From: Anaspis maculata
Taxonomy: Eukaryota; Arthropoda; Insecta; Coleoptera; Scraptiidae
NCBI GenBank assembly: GCA_949128115.1
Contig: OX421964.1
Span: 14,780,892 to 14,844,891 of the forward strand
Direction: 5' to 3'
DNA length: 64,000 nucleotides
Shown: piece by piece, positions 22,613-34,221 of the stretch
How positions within the stretch are numbered: position 1 is the first letter of the stretch
Layout: every line of letters starts with the position of its first letter
Notes under the pieces: model-generated
Database searches by the model: none
The model's input: only the letters and a program-made list of their open reading frames with translations
What the model was told of the DNA's origin: nothing
Program-made: the position numbers and the translations under genes

Positions 22613-23215
22613 TATGGACTACGGCTGTCGCTGTCAGACCGCACAAGGTGCCTCTGGGTGACGTTACGTTACGATACCAACGAGACAGCAGGGGCATCAT
22701 CAGGGCATTTCTGTGGGAGAGCCGGCGAAAGCTTTGTCGGGCCCCAATGATGGATAGGAAGGTAGGTACCTATCGATATTCGGCAGCTTGCAGCAGCGAA
22801 AATCATTCGAAAGAAGAGGAGGTCGGGGCCCCAATAATATGTCACAACATAACGCCTGAACCACCCTCTGGCAGCCCCACAACCCATTGTGGAGGCACAG
22901 TATAGATAGCCATAGCGTTCCGGAACATGATCATGAATTTCATGCTCCTGAAGTTCTGGAGATCACACACCCCACTATTTCCACTGAGTTAACTTGAATA
23001 AGGCTTCATCTTAAAGGGGGCCTGCGCTCCAGTTGTACGAAAACAAATAAGGACCATAATTATTAATTATTTATTCGATTTTGATCGACAACAAAAATCC
23101 ATTACGATTAGGCTCACGGTGGGAACTGCTTGCGCCATCTCTCCCATAGTAGTGCAACTCGGAATACGCCGCAGCTGTGAAAGCTGGTTCTGGTCTGGAC
23201 TAGCCTGAGAGTCGG
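22613..23215. other. no gene recognised
   Basis: Overlapping open frames on both strands at 22,558-22,905 lack motifs. I see no repeat structure. Confidence 0.35.
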
Positions 23216-23480
23216 GATTTGTATGGTAGGAACCAGTTATGGTCGGAATGATTTCGAGTAGGAATTTGTTCGGTAGGAATTTGTAGGGTAGGACACGCTT
23301 ATGGTAGAAATTATTTACGGTGAGTATTTGTGTGGTGGGTCTGTAGAGTAGGTTCCTGTTGCAGTCGGAATTTTTACGGTCGGTATTTGTATGGTAGCAA
23401 ACAATACGGTAGTAGACATGTATGGTAGGCCTCTTTTGTGGGGTGCTGAATGTATGGTAGGATGACTTTACGGTAGGTTA
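23216..23480 (+). repeat. degenerate TATGGTAGGAATTTG minisatellite
   Basis: About 14 degenerate copies of a 15-18 bp unit containing GGTAGGA or GGTAGTA, ending where the retrotransposon remnant begins. Confidence 0.7.
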
Positions 23481-23482
23481 CA

Positions 23483-23875
23483 TTGTGCGTTCCCGAAAAT
23501 CAGATAAGAAGAAGGACAAAACAGAAAAATCAAAAATCATCCGAAGAGCCCAGTGGGGGGGAGAGCGGTGCGCGGCGACGGATTGGCATTCCGATTTCAA
23601 GCTTTGAAGTAAACACGGAGAGCGAAAAACCGATCGGGGTGGAAAACGACACCACACCAGTCGAAGACGCGGTTCAAACCGAAAGTCCCATTCAACAGGA
23701 CAATAATGGTGCTCCCGAGAACTCAGAGCGGGGCCAGCCAACGCGTGAGAGTGTTGAGTCTCGACCGACAACTACTAGTGAAGCAGTTGTAGTACCTCGC
23801 ATGGCGCATCTGCCGAAAACCTCAAAACGAGTCATTCAACCGCCAAAGTGGATGAAAGATTATAAATGTGATTGA
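23483..23875 (+). pseudogene. C-terminal tail of an LTR-retrotransposon polyprotein (Gypsy-like), 5'-truncated
   Basis: The frame is Ser/Glu/Pro/Thr-rich and ends TSKRVIQPPKWMKDYKCD just before the stop. That basic R-R--PP-WM-DY ending is typical of the variable tail after the integrase domain in Ty3/Gypsy-type polyproteins. There is no ATG at the 5' end of the frame, and upstream sequence is an unrelated minisatellite, so the copy is truncated. The stop is followed by about 350 bp of untranslated sequence, a purine tract and an LTR, in the expected order. Confidence 0.65.
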
Positions 23876-24213
23876 ATGAATGGGACGAGCATCATGATAT
23901 TGGCTAGTAATTTTAAATTGTACATATTGCATATTTTATTTATACAGCAAATTTTCTGTGTGTGATAGTCATGTATAAATTCAAACCTTTTACTGTGATA
24001 TTGTAATTGTCTGAAAATTGTAACATGTCTAAAGGAAACGAAATCGTCTATGTAACGCCTCTGTAATGATATATTGTGAAACAATGCAATATTACATGAT
24101 GTATAATATTCTGTACGATGATATTTTTAATGTGTAATATTAAGTATATGACTATCCTGCGAAAGCAGATTTAATGAATATTGTTTATTCAGGACTAAGA
24201 GATTGTAAGAAAT

Positions 24214-24227
24214 TAAGGGGGGAAATA
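24214..24227 (+). promoter_or_regulatory. polypurine tract
   Basis: AAGGGGGGAAATA lies directly before the TG that starts the LTR. This is where plus-strand priming would occur in an LTR retrotransposon. Confidence 0.65.
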
Positions 24228-24396
24228 TGCAGTGTATGTATAGTCAATGCGCATGGCGCAGTGATAACGCATGTATATAAGCGAGCGTCGGGAGACGCGC
24301 GGCTCTCTTCTGTCCCAGCCACATGTATTGAGCAGTAATCAGCAATAAAGATGTACACCTGAATCTACGTGTATAAAGTACCTAGATCCCGTTACA
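24228..24396 (+). repeat. 3' LTR, 169 bp, of a truncated LTR retrotransposon
   Basis: It starts TGCAGTGTATG and ends CCCGTTACA (TG...CA). It contains a TATATAAG box near 24,275 and the polyadenylation signal AATAAAG near 24,343. No matching 5' LTR is in the window. Confidence 0.7.
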
Positions 24397-24539
24397 TAGT
24401 ATATTTCACTTCTACATTTCCTATGTGGACGAAAATACTCCAGAACCTAATTCACTCCTGAAATGAAGGTAGGGTGAGCTTTATCTGTCAGTGATTATAC
24501 CATCATTGGTCAACAAAGGAAATAGTATATTACATAACT

Positions 24540-24664
24540 AGTGTGGAGACACTGGAAAGTGATGTATTTCATACGAGTGGGACGTTTAGCACGAGCCGCT
24601 TGCGCGGCGAGTGCGGAAACTCCATGAGTACAAGAAATACACTTTCTAACGAGTTGTGCACACT
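24540..24664. mobile_element. small MITE
   Basis: AGTGTGGAGACACTGGAAAG-type left end pairs imperfectly with CTTTCTAACGAGTTGTGCAC and ACT at the right. The core contains GAGCCGCTTGCGCGGCGAG, a short GC-rich hairpin. Confidence 0.6.
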
Positions 24665-24702
24665 ATTTTTCCTACGACCCCAAAATTTTCTAAAAAATTA
24701 TC

Positions 24703-24845
24703 GGGTATAATACCACGAGTGCAATGAAAATTACCGATAATTCTGAAAAATGCGTGTTGCTTGAAAACTGTTTGCGGTTTTCTTATGGCAACACGCATTT
24801 TCAGAATTATCTGGTTCATTTTCATTGCAAGAGTGGTATTCGGAA
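24703..24845. mobile_element. MITE, about 140 bp
   Basis: ATACCACGAGTGCAATGAAA with GAATTCTGAAAAATGCGTGT-like sequence is mirrored by ACACGCATTTTCAGAATTAT and TTTCATTGCAAGAGTGGTAT. The centre is near 24,775. Confidence 0.75.
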
Positions 24846-26965
24846 GTATATTTCCCGAATCATTCTACAAATTATTCACATATTATTTCACACGACAATA
24901 AAATTGATGATACATGGATAGCTACCTAACTGTACTGAGCCGCAGAACAGAAAAGAGAACCAGAGGCTGACGTAAAAAGTGTGAAATCATTATGACTGCG
25001 CAATCCCAAATCGTTTCAATAGACCATATTAATTATTCTCACTTTCCCCTTCCACTAGTCATTTGTAAGTTAGGTATGTGCCGGTGACCATGCGCACTGC
25101 AGTAGAAGATCTCGCGCGCCACAGCATGCATAGAAAACGGAACTTTGCTGTCGCTGTCAGAATTTACGATTTCAAGGTGTTTTCTTGATTCTTGGGACGT
25201 TTTAACCTTTTTAACCATACTTTTACGTGACGGCTGACGCTCGGTTCGCTTTCAAGCGCTGTCAAAATTCTCGTTAGCGGAAGTTGTGCAATAAAATATG
25301 GCGGGTAATTTGAAATTGTTTTGGATTCAAAAACCCCATTCTAAATTGCTTCGCATAAACTTCACAGCAAGATTTTCCATTTCAATATGGTGAAAAGTAG
25401 GTCAGGTATTTCTTTTTACACACTTGCTATGTTATACATTTGTTGAAATTGTCAATTTGCACCTTGAATTGATCATCTTACAAAGTCATTCAACATGCAT
25501 ATTCTTATGGGAGTTTCAACCCAGCACATGTGGTTGTCTCTCTCCCCGATCTGCGACTGCGCTCTGAATAATTAATATGGTCAATTTCTTGCACATTCCT
25601 CTGGGTCCTTGAGTACTCGCTTGAGCATGAGCATCCCCATACAGTGTCCAGAGTCCAACGCTAACACTGGGCACGCATCATGTTTGTTTGACAGTATGTG
25701 TTTAAACAATGACATATCGATTGAATTATCGATATGGTATTTCGGATTATCGCTTATTAATCCTCAAAATTTGTGTCCGAATTATCGCGTTTTTGACGTA
25801 TGAGTGAAATATTCGAATATATCGAAAAAAATTCAGTAATTATACCCGATTATGACTACGGATTACGAAACAACACATTTTCCCTAAGCCCCAAAATTAT
25901 ACCTATTGTCATGAACATGACGGAAGGGCCATAACGAAAGGCTCATCCCTTGAGTACGAATTATTTTATTAGGTATAAATTATAATAATTCATAAGTCGC
26001 CTTCAGCAAAAGCTATGAGCTGCCACAGAAAATGCTGAATGCTGCAAGGGCAGCACAATTCTTAATTCATAACCGCCGTGGTATGCCGGGTTCACCAAGC
26101 ACGAGGAAACGTGCATCGACCTGATTGGTCGATTGGGATTAGACTGACATACGCGGGCACACGGGGATGGATTCATCAACGGGATTCTATGATGATCTCT
26201 CGACGGGTTCGGTGGTAGTAAGAAGTACTGCTGGTTGAAGGCAGACTGTCGGTCCAAGGGACTGAGGTTGTGTCCTCAGTCCCGAGTTTATAATTGTCAT
26301 GTAAGTAGTGTGATGTGGAATTATTTCATAATAATTAATAAACTTGTATTATGTTAGCATGCTCGAGTTCCATTCACCTTCCCGTTTCAGCTGTGCAAAA
26401 CAATAAGTAAAGAGTGAGCCCGCAGTCCACGAGTAGCAAAGGGCGGACCCTGAAGAGAAACTGAAGAGAAAATAGAAATCCAAAATTTTACAAATTGTTG
26501 AAGTACTATTTTTTAAAATTTATTCTAATACAAAGTGGGTGTCAAAAATTGAAAATTTCTAAGTTTTCCCAATTTCAAAATTAGTAGCACTTTCTGTTCT
26601 AGGCGGCTTTTGAACTTGAAAGAATAAATCAAATTTGTCGCGCCAAAATTTGCATCCGTTACTGTTATTGGATAAAAATCAAGCCGTTTTTATAAAACAG
26701 CACGTGACGTTCATGCGTCACATTCAAAGCTATTCTCAGGGGGTGGCAAGTGGGATTGCCGCGAAAGTTCCAAGTTGAGCTTATGTGAAAGTCCAACAGA
26801 TGGCGCTGATGCACGAAATTTGAATGCCAATCGACCTTCGGCGGCGACTGTCGGCTGTCATCGTCAAGACACATCGTTGTTTATGTGACAGGCACGTGAA
26901 AAAGTGCGGTTAGCTGAAAAATAACGGACTCATCATCCGCTTTTTCTGTGAACTTTAAATAGTGA
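24846..26965. other. no gene recognised
   Basis: AT-rich sequence. GACCATATTAATTATT (25,026) is mirrored at 25,567-25,582, possibly the ends of a 560-bp element. A stretch starting TGTCATGAACATGACGG (25,907) looks like an LTR start but lacks a clear partner or flanking duplication. Confidence 0.35.
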
Positions 26966-27330
26966 ACAAGTGAAAATTCTGGTGAAAATGGACGTGAAGA
27001 GATTACGTTGCGACCCTGTTGTGTACCAAGTTGTAAGGATAGAACTTCGCCTAGGTAAGCACTGGGTAAATAGCGAAAATTGCCCATTTTTCTATCATGT
27101 GCGGTAGTCACAAGAAAACTAATCGATTTATTCATAACTCAGGTTTGCAATACCGTCGGATCCAAATGTTTGGCAAATTTGGATCCAGCGAATGAGCAAT
27201 GAAAGGATACAGCAGGGTTCCGAAGACTTGACGTTTCTGCGAAACCACCCGGTTTGCAAAACTCATTTTGCTGGCATCTGCATATAGGACTCATCAGGGC
27301 GTTCAAGGAAGTCTTTGCTTCCGACTTAAA
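26966..27330 (+). pseudogene. THAP-domain exons (C2CH zinc finger), probably decayed
   Basis: The frame ending at 27054 reads CCVPSCKDRTSP up to donor CTAG|GTAAGC. After the intron, acceptor AACTCAG (27142) opens in matching phase to read FAIPSDPNVWQIWIQRMSN, then FLRNHPVCKTHF. This gives the THAP pattern C-x3-C, 44 residues, C-x2-H, with the conserved Trp and the Phe after His. THAP domains bind DNA in host regulators and in P-element- or Harbinger-type transposases. Problems: no in-frame ATG lies between the upstream stop (26963) and the first Cys (a nearby ATG is in another frame), a stop follows six codons after the His (27288), and the terminal AVP box is missing. Confidence 0.65.
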
Positions 27331-27557
27331 AGTTACCTTAAAAGTCAATATCATTGAGATAAGAAATTTACAAAGTGAACAATTTTAAAAACTGGAATCC
27401 TAAAAAATCCTGATTGTGTAATGCTGAGAGTGCCATTCTAGCCCATTTTATAGCCTTCCCCAATCTGAGCTTGATTTTGTACCTATCAGGTGTATTTCAT
27501 AGCTATCTGTGTTTTGTCGATGAAGAAGTTACTAAAAATTGTGAAATTTCTTTCTAG

Positions 27558-27821
27558 ACTATGATGGAAACCATCAACGCCAACGGAAGAAAACTGCTTT
27601 AATCGTCCAGAAGCCACCAAATATCCTTGTGTGAGACCGGAAAAATTAAGAGGTATTTTGTAACGAATTGCTGTAGTTAATGACAAGCTATTGTATATGT
27701 TTTCTTTTTTATAGAAAATTTGCAAAAGCTGCCTGCAGCAGATGCCACAGCTGGTCCCTCGACCTCTGAAGACTCCAGCCCACAAGTACAAGTAGAGCAA
27801 GAGCCACGGAAGTTAACATAA
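27558..27821 (+). pseudogene. possible downstream exons of the THAP locus
   Basis: A polypyrimidine tract and AG at 27557, and another (TTTTTTATAG) at 27714, precede short open segments. The second reads ENLQKLPAADATAGPSTSED and ends in a stop at 27821 after an acidic, Ser/Pro-rich stretch. This resembles the low-complexity region that follows a THAP domain. No independent motif supports it. Confidence 0.3.
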
Positions 27822-28885
27822 TTTTGTTAATTTACATCAAAACAAATCATAAAATATCAGGCAAGGATGTTTTAGCGGAAGGGCAAGTTTATTGCTAAGA
27901 ACTGTTTGTTGACTAACTAGTACTAACTACAGCAAACAACAGAGATGATTGCTTGCCAAAACAAACCCAGTGTTTGAAAAGGTAGGACGACTTGTCATTG
28001 TCAAATAGCAAACAAAGCAAAAGATCTCTTCGAGTCTGAAGGAGTGTTCATAAAAGAGGGTAAAAGAGTGAATGGGTTGAGCAAATGGACTGAGAGAATA
28101 TGACGTAAATGATTCAAGTGACTTTAACCTTACTTGTAAATAATTAGTTTGTTAAAAAAACATCAATAACCGAATTCAAAATTATCTACTATTCTACTGA
28201 CAAAAACATGAGATAATTCTTTTTACTGGTACCTGAGCATATTTTAATCTAAGCTCCCCTGTTTTAATGATGTGTTCATGATAGAAGAATCAAAATGTTG
28301 TTGTGCTATTTACTTCAGTCATTCAAATAGTAAATCAAGTCTTGAGTATTGATTCGGACTTACCTTCTCAGATACTCTATTTCTCTGGTACCTATATCAA
28401 CAGAAGACATCATGCGATACTGTATTTGCAATCATTGTTGAACTATTTATTGTGTACCGACACTGTATTCACAATCATTGTTATATTTATTGTATACCGA
28501 CCCTCAGTTGACTCAACAAAATCAGTTGTGAATGTTCGTTCATTAGCTCTTACTGGATCTATAAAAAGCTATTATTTGTTTTTGTTCCAATAGGCATAAA
28601 TTATAATTAGATATTACAATATCTCGTTATGAATTACTGCTAAATAAGCTATTTTGTCATCTAATAAACCTGCATCTTAATACTGTTTTATTATGTTTGA
28701 TTTGATGATTATTATTACAAATTGTAACTAGCGTCCATTAGACTGATGCATTAATTTTGATACACCGAATCGAATGAACGTTTTCTAGCTATGAAAATTT
28801 CCAAAGTCATAAAACTTCAAATTGTATTGAAGTTAATGCATCAATCGAGGCATCCATGAGGCATCAATTAAACTTCATTATTATT
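27822..28885. other. no gene recognised
   Basis: AT-rich. The 96-codon open frame at 28303-28593 shows no motif and has composition typical of random AT-rich sequence. Confidence 0.35.
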
Positions 28886-29068
28886 AGGTGTCCATCCAAG
28901 CTGAGATATTTTCATGGCATTTTTAACTTACGTGATACTTCGAGCCAAAATCTCACATTTTCTGAATAGCTTTTTTACCTTAGGCCATTCAGAAATGCGA
29001 AATTTTGACCAGAAAGTATCAAGTAAGATAAAAATGTCATGAAAAATTCTCATCGTGAACGGACACCT
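28886..29068. mobile_element. MITE, 183 bp
   Basis: AGGTGTCCATCC at the left end is mirrored by GAACGGACACCT at the right. The inner blocks CATGGCATTTTTAACTTACG and CTAAGTAAGATAAAAATGTCATG-type sequence also pair. Confidence 0.75.
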
Positions 29069-29980
29069 GGATAATGAGAAAATTGAATTTACCGGGTAAA
29101 TGTCGGTAATGAAAAACTACAGGATTCTGCTGTTAAAACATGAGTCACTATCTGAAAGTCCGATAGATGGTGCTGAAACTCGATTCCGTTTGAGAGCGAG
29201 AGAGTCGGCGTTCTCTACCTTGTTGCCCTCTGGCTATTCTAGCCATTGAAGTTTTTAGCCTCGTTTTTAGCTAATGCAACAATCCAAACAGGAGTGAACG
29301 ACTGAACGATGAGAGTTCATGACTAGATTTCAAGTTTTGATACTTGAATTGCAAGTGAAAAATAATAAATATGAATTGCATAACAATTATAGATGAAGTG
29401 GGTTATCTGATTTATAGGAACAGTTCCATTTATCATGTTCTGTTTTGATATAATGGCAATTCGAACAAACGAGAAACGTCAAAGATTCAACAGTTTTGTC
29501 TCTTTGAGGACGATTCGAAATTCCGTGTTCCGTGAATGTTTGGGGCTTTAAAATGATTGCGAAAGGTGTTATTTACGATTTAATGTATGCAGAATAATGT
29601 ACGCATCAGGAAACGTATGTGCCAGTGGATGAATATTGTGGCGGAAAAGCTGGAAAATGTCAATTTCGCAGGTAATAAATTTCATAGACTTCCGGATAAT
29701 CAAGTAGCGTGCGATTTTTAGAAATATCACACTTGTGTGATATTATGCACTTTCAAAGTGTCAAGAGCATGTAGAAACGTCACTTTCATAGGTGGTCGTA
29801 GGAAAATTTCATTTTTGCATCCAGGATTGAGCACACTGCAGCAATTACAAAACAAGCAGCAATAAACTTGAGGTGCGTTCAGTCAGCTTATCTAGCCGTA
29901 AGTTTTAATTTTAGCCGTAAGCGCTGCATCGCTTATAGTACAGGAAAAATAGTAAAAAAATCGGCAAAACCTCGGAATAA
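29069..29980. other. no gene recognised
   Basis: Anonymous AT-rich sequence without readable structure. Confidence 0.3.
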
Positions 29981-29982
29981 AT

Positions 29983-30274
29983 ATGGACGAAGAGTACGAA
30001 GCCCTATCGGACCCCCTTGTGCCCGCAAGTGTGGTTCGAAGCCCTAGTGAGTCCCCTTATGTCCAGAAGTCACTCGTCTTGGAGAAATGGGCTCGTTGAT
30101 AAGAACGGATTCATCCGGTTGTCGCTGGAGTTCTCCCTCAAGTATCATTTAGTCATCTACATAGACGGCATAGACCCAGAAAAGGTCCACGTTGGGTTTG
30201 CCATGAAGTTCTGGGGTGTTCCAACAGCAAACTTGGGGAATTTTGCAGGGGCGGACTGGGGTTCTAAAAGTTAG
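29983..30274 (+). pseudogene. two overlapping short frames of unknown origin
   Basis: An ATG at 29983 opens a 38-residue frame (MDEEYEALSDPLVPASVVRS...). A second frame overlaps it and reads KNGFIRLSLEFSLKYHLVIY and GFAMKFWGVPTANLGNF before stopping at 30274. The composition is protein-like, and one frameshift could link the two. I do not recognise the family. Confidence 0.25.
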
Positions 30275-30289
30275 GCTATTGGTGTCATT

Positions 30290-30325
30290 TTGGGGGGGGG
30301 GGGGCTGTGACGTGGGGGGGGGTCA
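30290..30325 (+). repeat. poly-G tracts
   Basis: Runs of about 13 and 10 G interrupted by CTGTGACGT. Such runs can form G-quadruplexes; they are also prone to assembly error. Confidence 0.85.
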
Positions 30326-31415
30326 CAGACTAAAACTTTTTTTTTAATTTTAAATTGAGATTATTATTAATGGTAAAAGTATTTGTAACTAGCTGGTAAA
30401 ACCTACCTACCTGGTGGCCTGATAAAAAAAACCATTCAAACATCTTCTAGGAACTCAGCAGCTTGAAAGCGCAACTGCTTACACTATAAATTCTTACTGC
30501 TGAACCATATCTATCTCTTGTGCTATAATATCACTGCCTTTTATTAAAGAAAAATAACAGGAAGGGGGCCTCCTCTTTTGTTTTCGTGTAATTTGTTTTG
30601 TATTTTTTCAACCCAATTACTTTTGGTCCAGGCAAGTGCTGGGACCCTTAAGAGGGCCTGGGCAAATTCATGGCAGAAGGCCCTTCCCCCCCTCTCGACT
30701 AGAGTTGCCAATTTCAAAAAATCAAAATCAGAACAGGGGAATTTTTTAATAATAAAAGTGAAAAGATTACACCTACTTTTTGAAGCGCAAGCCAAGCGAG
30801 AAGAACGGCGCCGCAGTCGAAAATTTCTCGGGATGATGATAATAATAATGCTAATAATAATACCGAAAGCAAATTTCAAATAAGTACCAGTTTCTTCTAT
30901 GTATTTTCTTTTTCTTATTTTTTTTTCAATTCAACATTTAGCAAATCGGAACTACTTACCTAGGCATGTCCCAAAAATAAACAATTACATCACCAGATAA
31001 TCTTCATTTATCACCGTTGGTCATTGTTATCCCGTTCGAAATTCAAATTGTCATATCATAATTTCAATACAACAACTTTCTCAATTCTTTGTTTGCAATC
31101 ACAACTACAATCCTCATGATCTAAAAAGTCTGGAAATCAGATACCTAGTCAATTTTATGCCTCAAAAAAATTCATACAATTTTTGGAAAATTTAAAAATA
31201 TATTTTAAAAAAATCAACAAAAAGGCCCCTCGAGGCCCTACGGTTTAGGGCCTACCGGAAAATGCCCGGCTGCCCGGCGGGCCAGCACGCGCCTGTTTTG
31301 GTCTGCGGGGGCCCCTAATCGACCGAAGTTTTGGTGGCCCTTCGCCAAAAATCTAGGCCGGGATTGCGGCCTTGGCCAGTCCGTCCCTGGAATTTCGATC
31401 CCAGATACCTACTAT
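30326..31415. other. no gene; GC-rich patch at 31,225-31,390
   Basis: Mostly AT-rich. The patch 31,225-31,390 is rich in GGCCC and CCCGGC words and resembles the GGCCC-rich ends seen at 47,524 and 53,186, so it may be a fragment of a hAT-type end. Confidence 0.4.
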
Positions 31416-32172
31416 GTACAGGGTGTTCACGATAAAATTCACCCCCCCTCTAGGAGGTTCCCCTTTGAGATATTTTGGAAAACTAAAAACTTTTTCCCAA
31501 CGATTTTTCCCAGGGATCTTGAATCAATCGTCTAAAAGTTTCTAATTGGTACCGTATACAGGGTGTGATATGTAACTTTTTTATTTTAAATGCAACACCG
31601 TATATTTTATTCCGTGATTTGGTGGAGTCTTTTTTTCTAATTACAAATATATATGACACTTATGATTTATTTTGACAAGTAATTTGTCAAAAAAATGATG
31701 AAATAGGTAGTCAAATAATTTTGTTTCGCGGCAAGATGGCTTTGATTTCTACAGTTCCCTGAAAAAAAAGTTATTTTCGCAGCATTTTGTCTGCAGAATT
31801 CAACTCTGCATGAATGTATGGTCTAATTCGTCCCTAATACAGGGTGTCGCGTAATTTTTAATTTTCAACTCATTTGACTACCTGTTTTATTATTTTTTTG
31901 ACAGCTCCCTTGTCAAAACAAATCATAAATGTTATATATCTTTGTAATCAGAAAGAAAGGCTTCATCGAATGACGTAATAAAATATAGGGTGTCGTATTT
32001 GAAATAAAAAAGTTACATGTCATACCCTGTATACGGTACCAATTGAAAACTTTTAGACGATTGATTCAAGATCCCTGGGAAAAATCGTTGGGAAAAAGTT
32101 TTTGGTTTCCCAAAATATCTCAAAGAGGAACCTCCTAGAGGGGGGGTGAATTTTATCGTGAACACCCGGTAC
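31416..32172. mobile_element. foldback element, 757 bp
   Basis: GTACAGGGTGTTCACGATAA at the left is mirrored by TTATCGTGAACACCCGGTAC at the right. Long matching blocks (for example AGACGATTGATTCAAGATCC) continue in to a centre near 31,720-31,870. Secondary TACAGGGTGT words lie inside both arms. Confidence 0.88.
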
Positions 32173-32439
32173 AATGCTAACGTCTTGAAAAAGACCGGTG
32201 GCTTTTTTGAACGGTCGATGGCCGTGCAGCGACTCGAGCTTTCCTTGTTTGGGCTGGTCGTGATAACGACCCATTGGTTTGAGTCTTTAGAAAAACCGAT
32301 GTGGATTCTAACGTTGTGGGCTGCTTGTCGAAGCTGGAGAGCTATGGCAAAGAACCGTCAATGGACTGCTGGCTGCTAGACGACATGAACTGCTGAACGA
32401 ATTCTCTCGATAGAATAAAAGCGCCAGGACAAGCGTTTA

Positions 32440-32635
32440 AGATGTGGTGTGCATGCACACAGGAGCAAAAGTGAGGACGAGGCATTCACTCTCACCTTAT
32501 TTATGCATTTTCTTAGGGCGTGGCATCTGTTTTGTTACTGGATTGGTCAGGAGGCGAAGCCTACACCCAGCGCAGGCGCCTATATAAACCAGTGTTTTAT
32601 AATTTATAATTTATATTATACGTTCACCTCCAGTG
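32440..32635 (+). promoter_or_regulatory. candidate RNA polymerase II promoter of the gag-like gene
   Basis: GGATTGGTCA near 32,541 is an inverted CCAAT box and CTATATAAACC at 32,580 is a good TATA box. The TATA box lies about 55 bp before the first in-frame ATG, implying a very short 5' leader. ATTTATGCATTTTC near 32,500 resembles an octamer-like element. Confidence 0.5.
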
Positions 32636-34033
32636 ATGGCATCACCAACCGTCCCTGGTGATTTCCAAGAGTGTCCAGCGACATCCTTCTCAATGCATCA
32701 CGCTTCGTCCAGCAGCCACCTATACCTCACCATTGGCCCTTCTCAGGGAAGCACCGGCCTTTATCAAGGCCACCATTACGCTACCACCGCCGAGCGGACT
32801 TCGTCCGCCTTCGAAACCACAGAGTCTCATCATGGACATGAAGGATCTCCAACGGGGAGAAGAGTCCCCCGACTTCCGATCGAGCACGCCCGCAACGACA
32901 TCATGGCGTGCCCAGCATGGGGCTCTTCCGGGATCGCAGTTCCAGAGGAACCCAGCGCGAGCCTGGTCGTGAGGGAGAATTCGAGCGAGAACAGGACGTC
33001 TCCGTTCTCAACGACAAACCCTTTTGCCGACGAGTGGCGCCCAACAATCAACTCCACAAACCCCTTCATGGACGCGATGCAAGCCCAAGGAGCCGCCCAG
33101 CCTCACAACGTCGTCATTCCGGCCGACGTCCTACTGTCGCTGATTAACATGGCCCACCCCCGGCGTTTCACCGCGACGTTTTCGGGCAAGAGCGTGGAAG
33201 ACCCCGAGTGCTTCCTGGGCGAGCTGGCCACGCATTTCCGAGACAGCGGTATCACCAACGATCGCGAGCAGCGGCAGGTAGCCATCGGCGCGCTGAGGGA
33301 CAAGGCAGCGAAGTGGGCCCAGCCGTATCGAAACCTGGCGATATCGTTCTCCACGTTCGCGCAACTCTTCCGGCAGCGTTTCAATAACACCGACCTGCTC
33401 GTCGAGCTGACAGCCCAGCTATACTCTACCAAGCAGTCTCCAAACGAGCCGGCCGTGATCTTCATCACACGGAAGCAGGTGCTGTTCAAGAGGTTGCAGC
33501 CGCACACTCCCGAGCCACAGATCGTCGCCGCCATCATGGCGCTTCTGCACGCGGACCTGCGCATCGGCCTCGTGGCCAGCAACATCCGAGACGTTGGGAC
33601 GCTAGTCAAGCTGGCATCTGGTCTCGAGGCGTGCCTACAAGCCGCGCCGCATTTCACACCGGCCAGGCAGTCCATCACCGCACCACCGGCCAGAGAGCCC
33701 ATCGCATCATCACCGGCCGCCAGACCAGCCCCGCTCGGGTCACGCACGCCGTGTCCGCGCTTTAGTGTCCCAGCCGACGACGACGACCTGATCAACGAGC
33801 TCACCGCAAAGCTGTACTCGCTGAAGCAAACCCCGAACGAGCCCGCCGCAGGCTTCATCACCAAGAAGCAGCTGCTGTACGCGAGGCTACAGCCGAACAC
33901 CCCCGAATCACAGATGGTCGCCGTCATCACCGCGCTTCTGCGGCCAGAGTTGCGCTTCGGCCTTCTAGTCGGGAACATCAAGGACGTGAAGACGCTGATC
34001 ACAGTAGCGTCCGCCCTCGAGGCGTGCCTGTAA
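32636..34033 (+). CDS. gag-like capsid protein with an internally duplicated segment
   Basis: The intact frame is 465 codons from the first ATG (32636). It is strikingly GC-rich against AT-rich flanks. Residues ~173-260 (HPRRFTATFSGKSVEDPECF, then AIGALRDKAAKWA and FRQRFNN) follow the retrotransposon gag/capsid pattern F-G---dpe-fl, aL---A--W, F---f--rF. A segment of about 82 residues (253-334) is repeated at the C-terminus (384-465) with about two thirds identity; both copies include NEPA, FIT-KQ and LQP-TPE and end in LEACL. There is no zinc knuckle, protease or reverse transcriptase downstream. The first ~80 codons are less convincing as protein, because a second ATG frame (MDMKDLQRGEES, near 32,831) competes, so the true start may be internal or the N-terminus frameshifted. 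It could be a gag-only remnant or an exapted Arc/PNMA-like gene. Confidence 0.6.
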   Translation: MASPTVPGDFQECPATSFSMHHASSSSHLYLTIGPSQGSTGLYQGHHYATTAERTSSAFETTESHHGHEGSPTGRRVPRLPIEHARNDIMACPAWGSSGIAVPEEPSASLVVRENSSENRTSPFSTTNPFADEWRPTINSTNPFMDAMQAQGAAQPHNVVIPADVLLSLINMAHPRRFTATFSGKSVEDPECFLGELATHFRDSGITNDREQRQVAIGALRDKAAKWAQPYRNLAISFSTFAQLFRQRFNNTDLLVELTAQLYSTKQSPNEPAVIFITRKQVLFKRLQPHTPEPQIVAAIMALLHADLRIGLVASNIRDVGTLVKLASGLEACLQAAPHFTPARQSITAPPAREPIASSPAARPAPLGSRTPCPRFSVPADDDDLINELTAKLYSLKQTPNEPAAGFITKKQLLYARLQPNTPESQMVAVITALLRPELRFGLLVGNIKDVKTLITVASALEACL

Positions 34034-34221
34034 ACCATGCTGTGATACCACCAGGCTCAAGTCGTCCGAACCGCACCACACCGGCCAGGCAGTTCATAGC
34101 GCACATCACCAGCCGTCAGACCAGCCGCCCAGCTAAGTGACCAATGGCTGAGGGATTGCCGACAGCCGGCAAGAAACCAGTGGCGGAGCGGAGTCAACCC
34201 ACAACTCTGTCACAAACAATT

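Noticed and set aside
25907..26390. Possible solo LTR starting TGTCATGAACATGACGG
   Set aside because: The start and an AATAAA signal fit, but I found neither a convincing CA end with matching target duplication nor a second copy in the window.
33103..34038. 311-codon minus-strand open frame opposite the gag-like gene
   Set aside because: It mirrors a GC-rich coding region on the plus strand, is rich in Ser/Arg/Cys, and has no motif; the plus-strand frame shows capsid-like motifs and an internal protein duplication.
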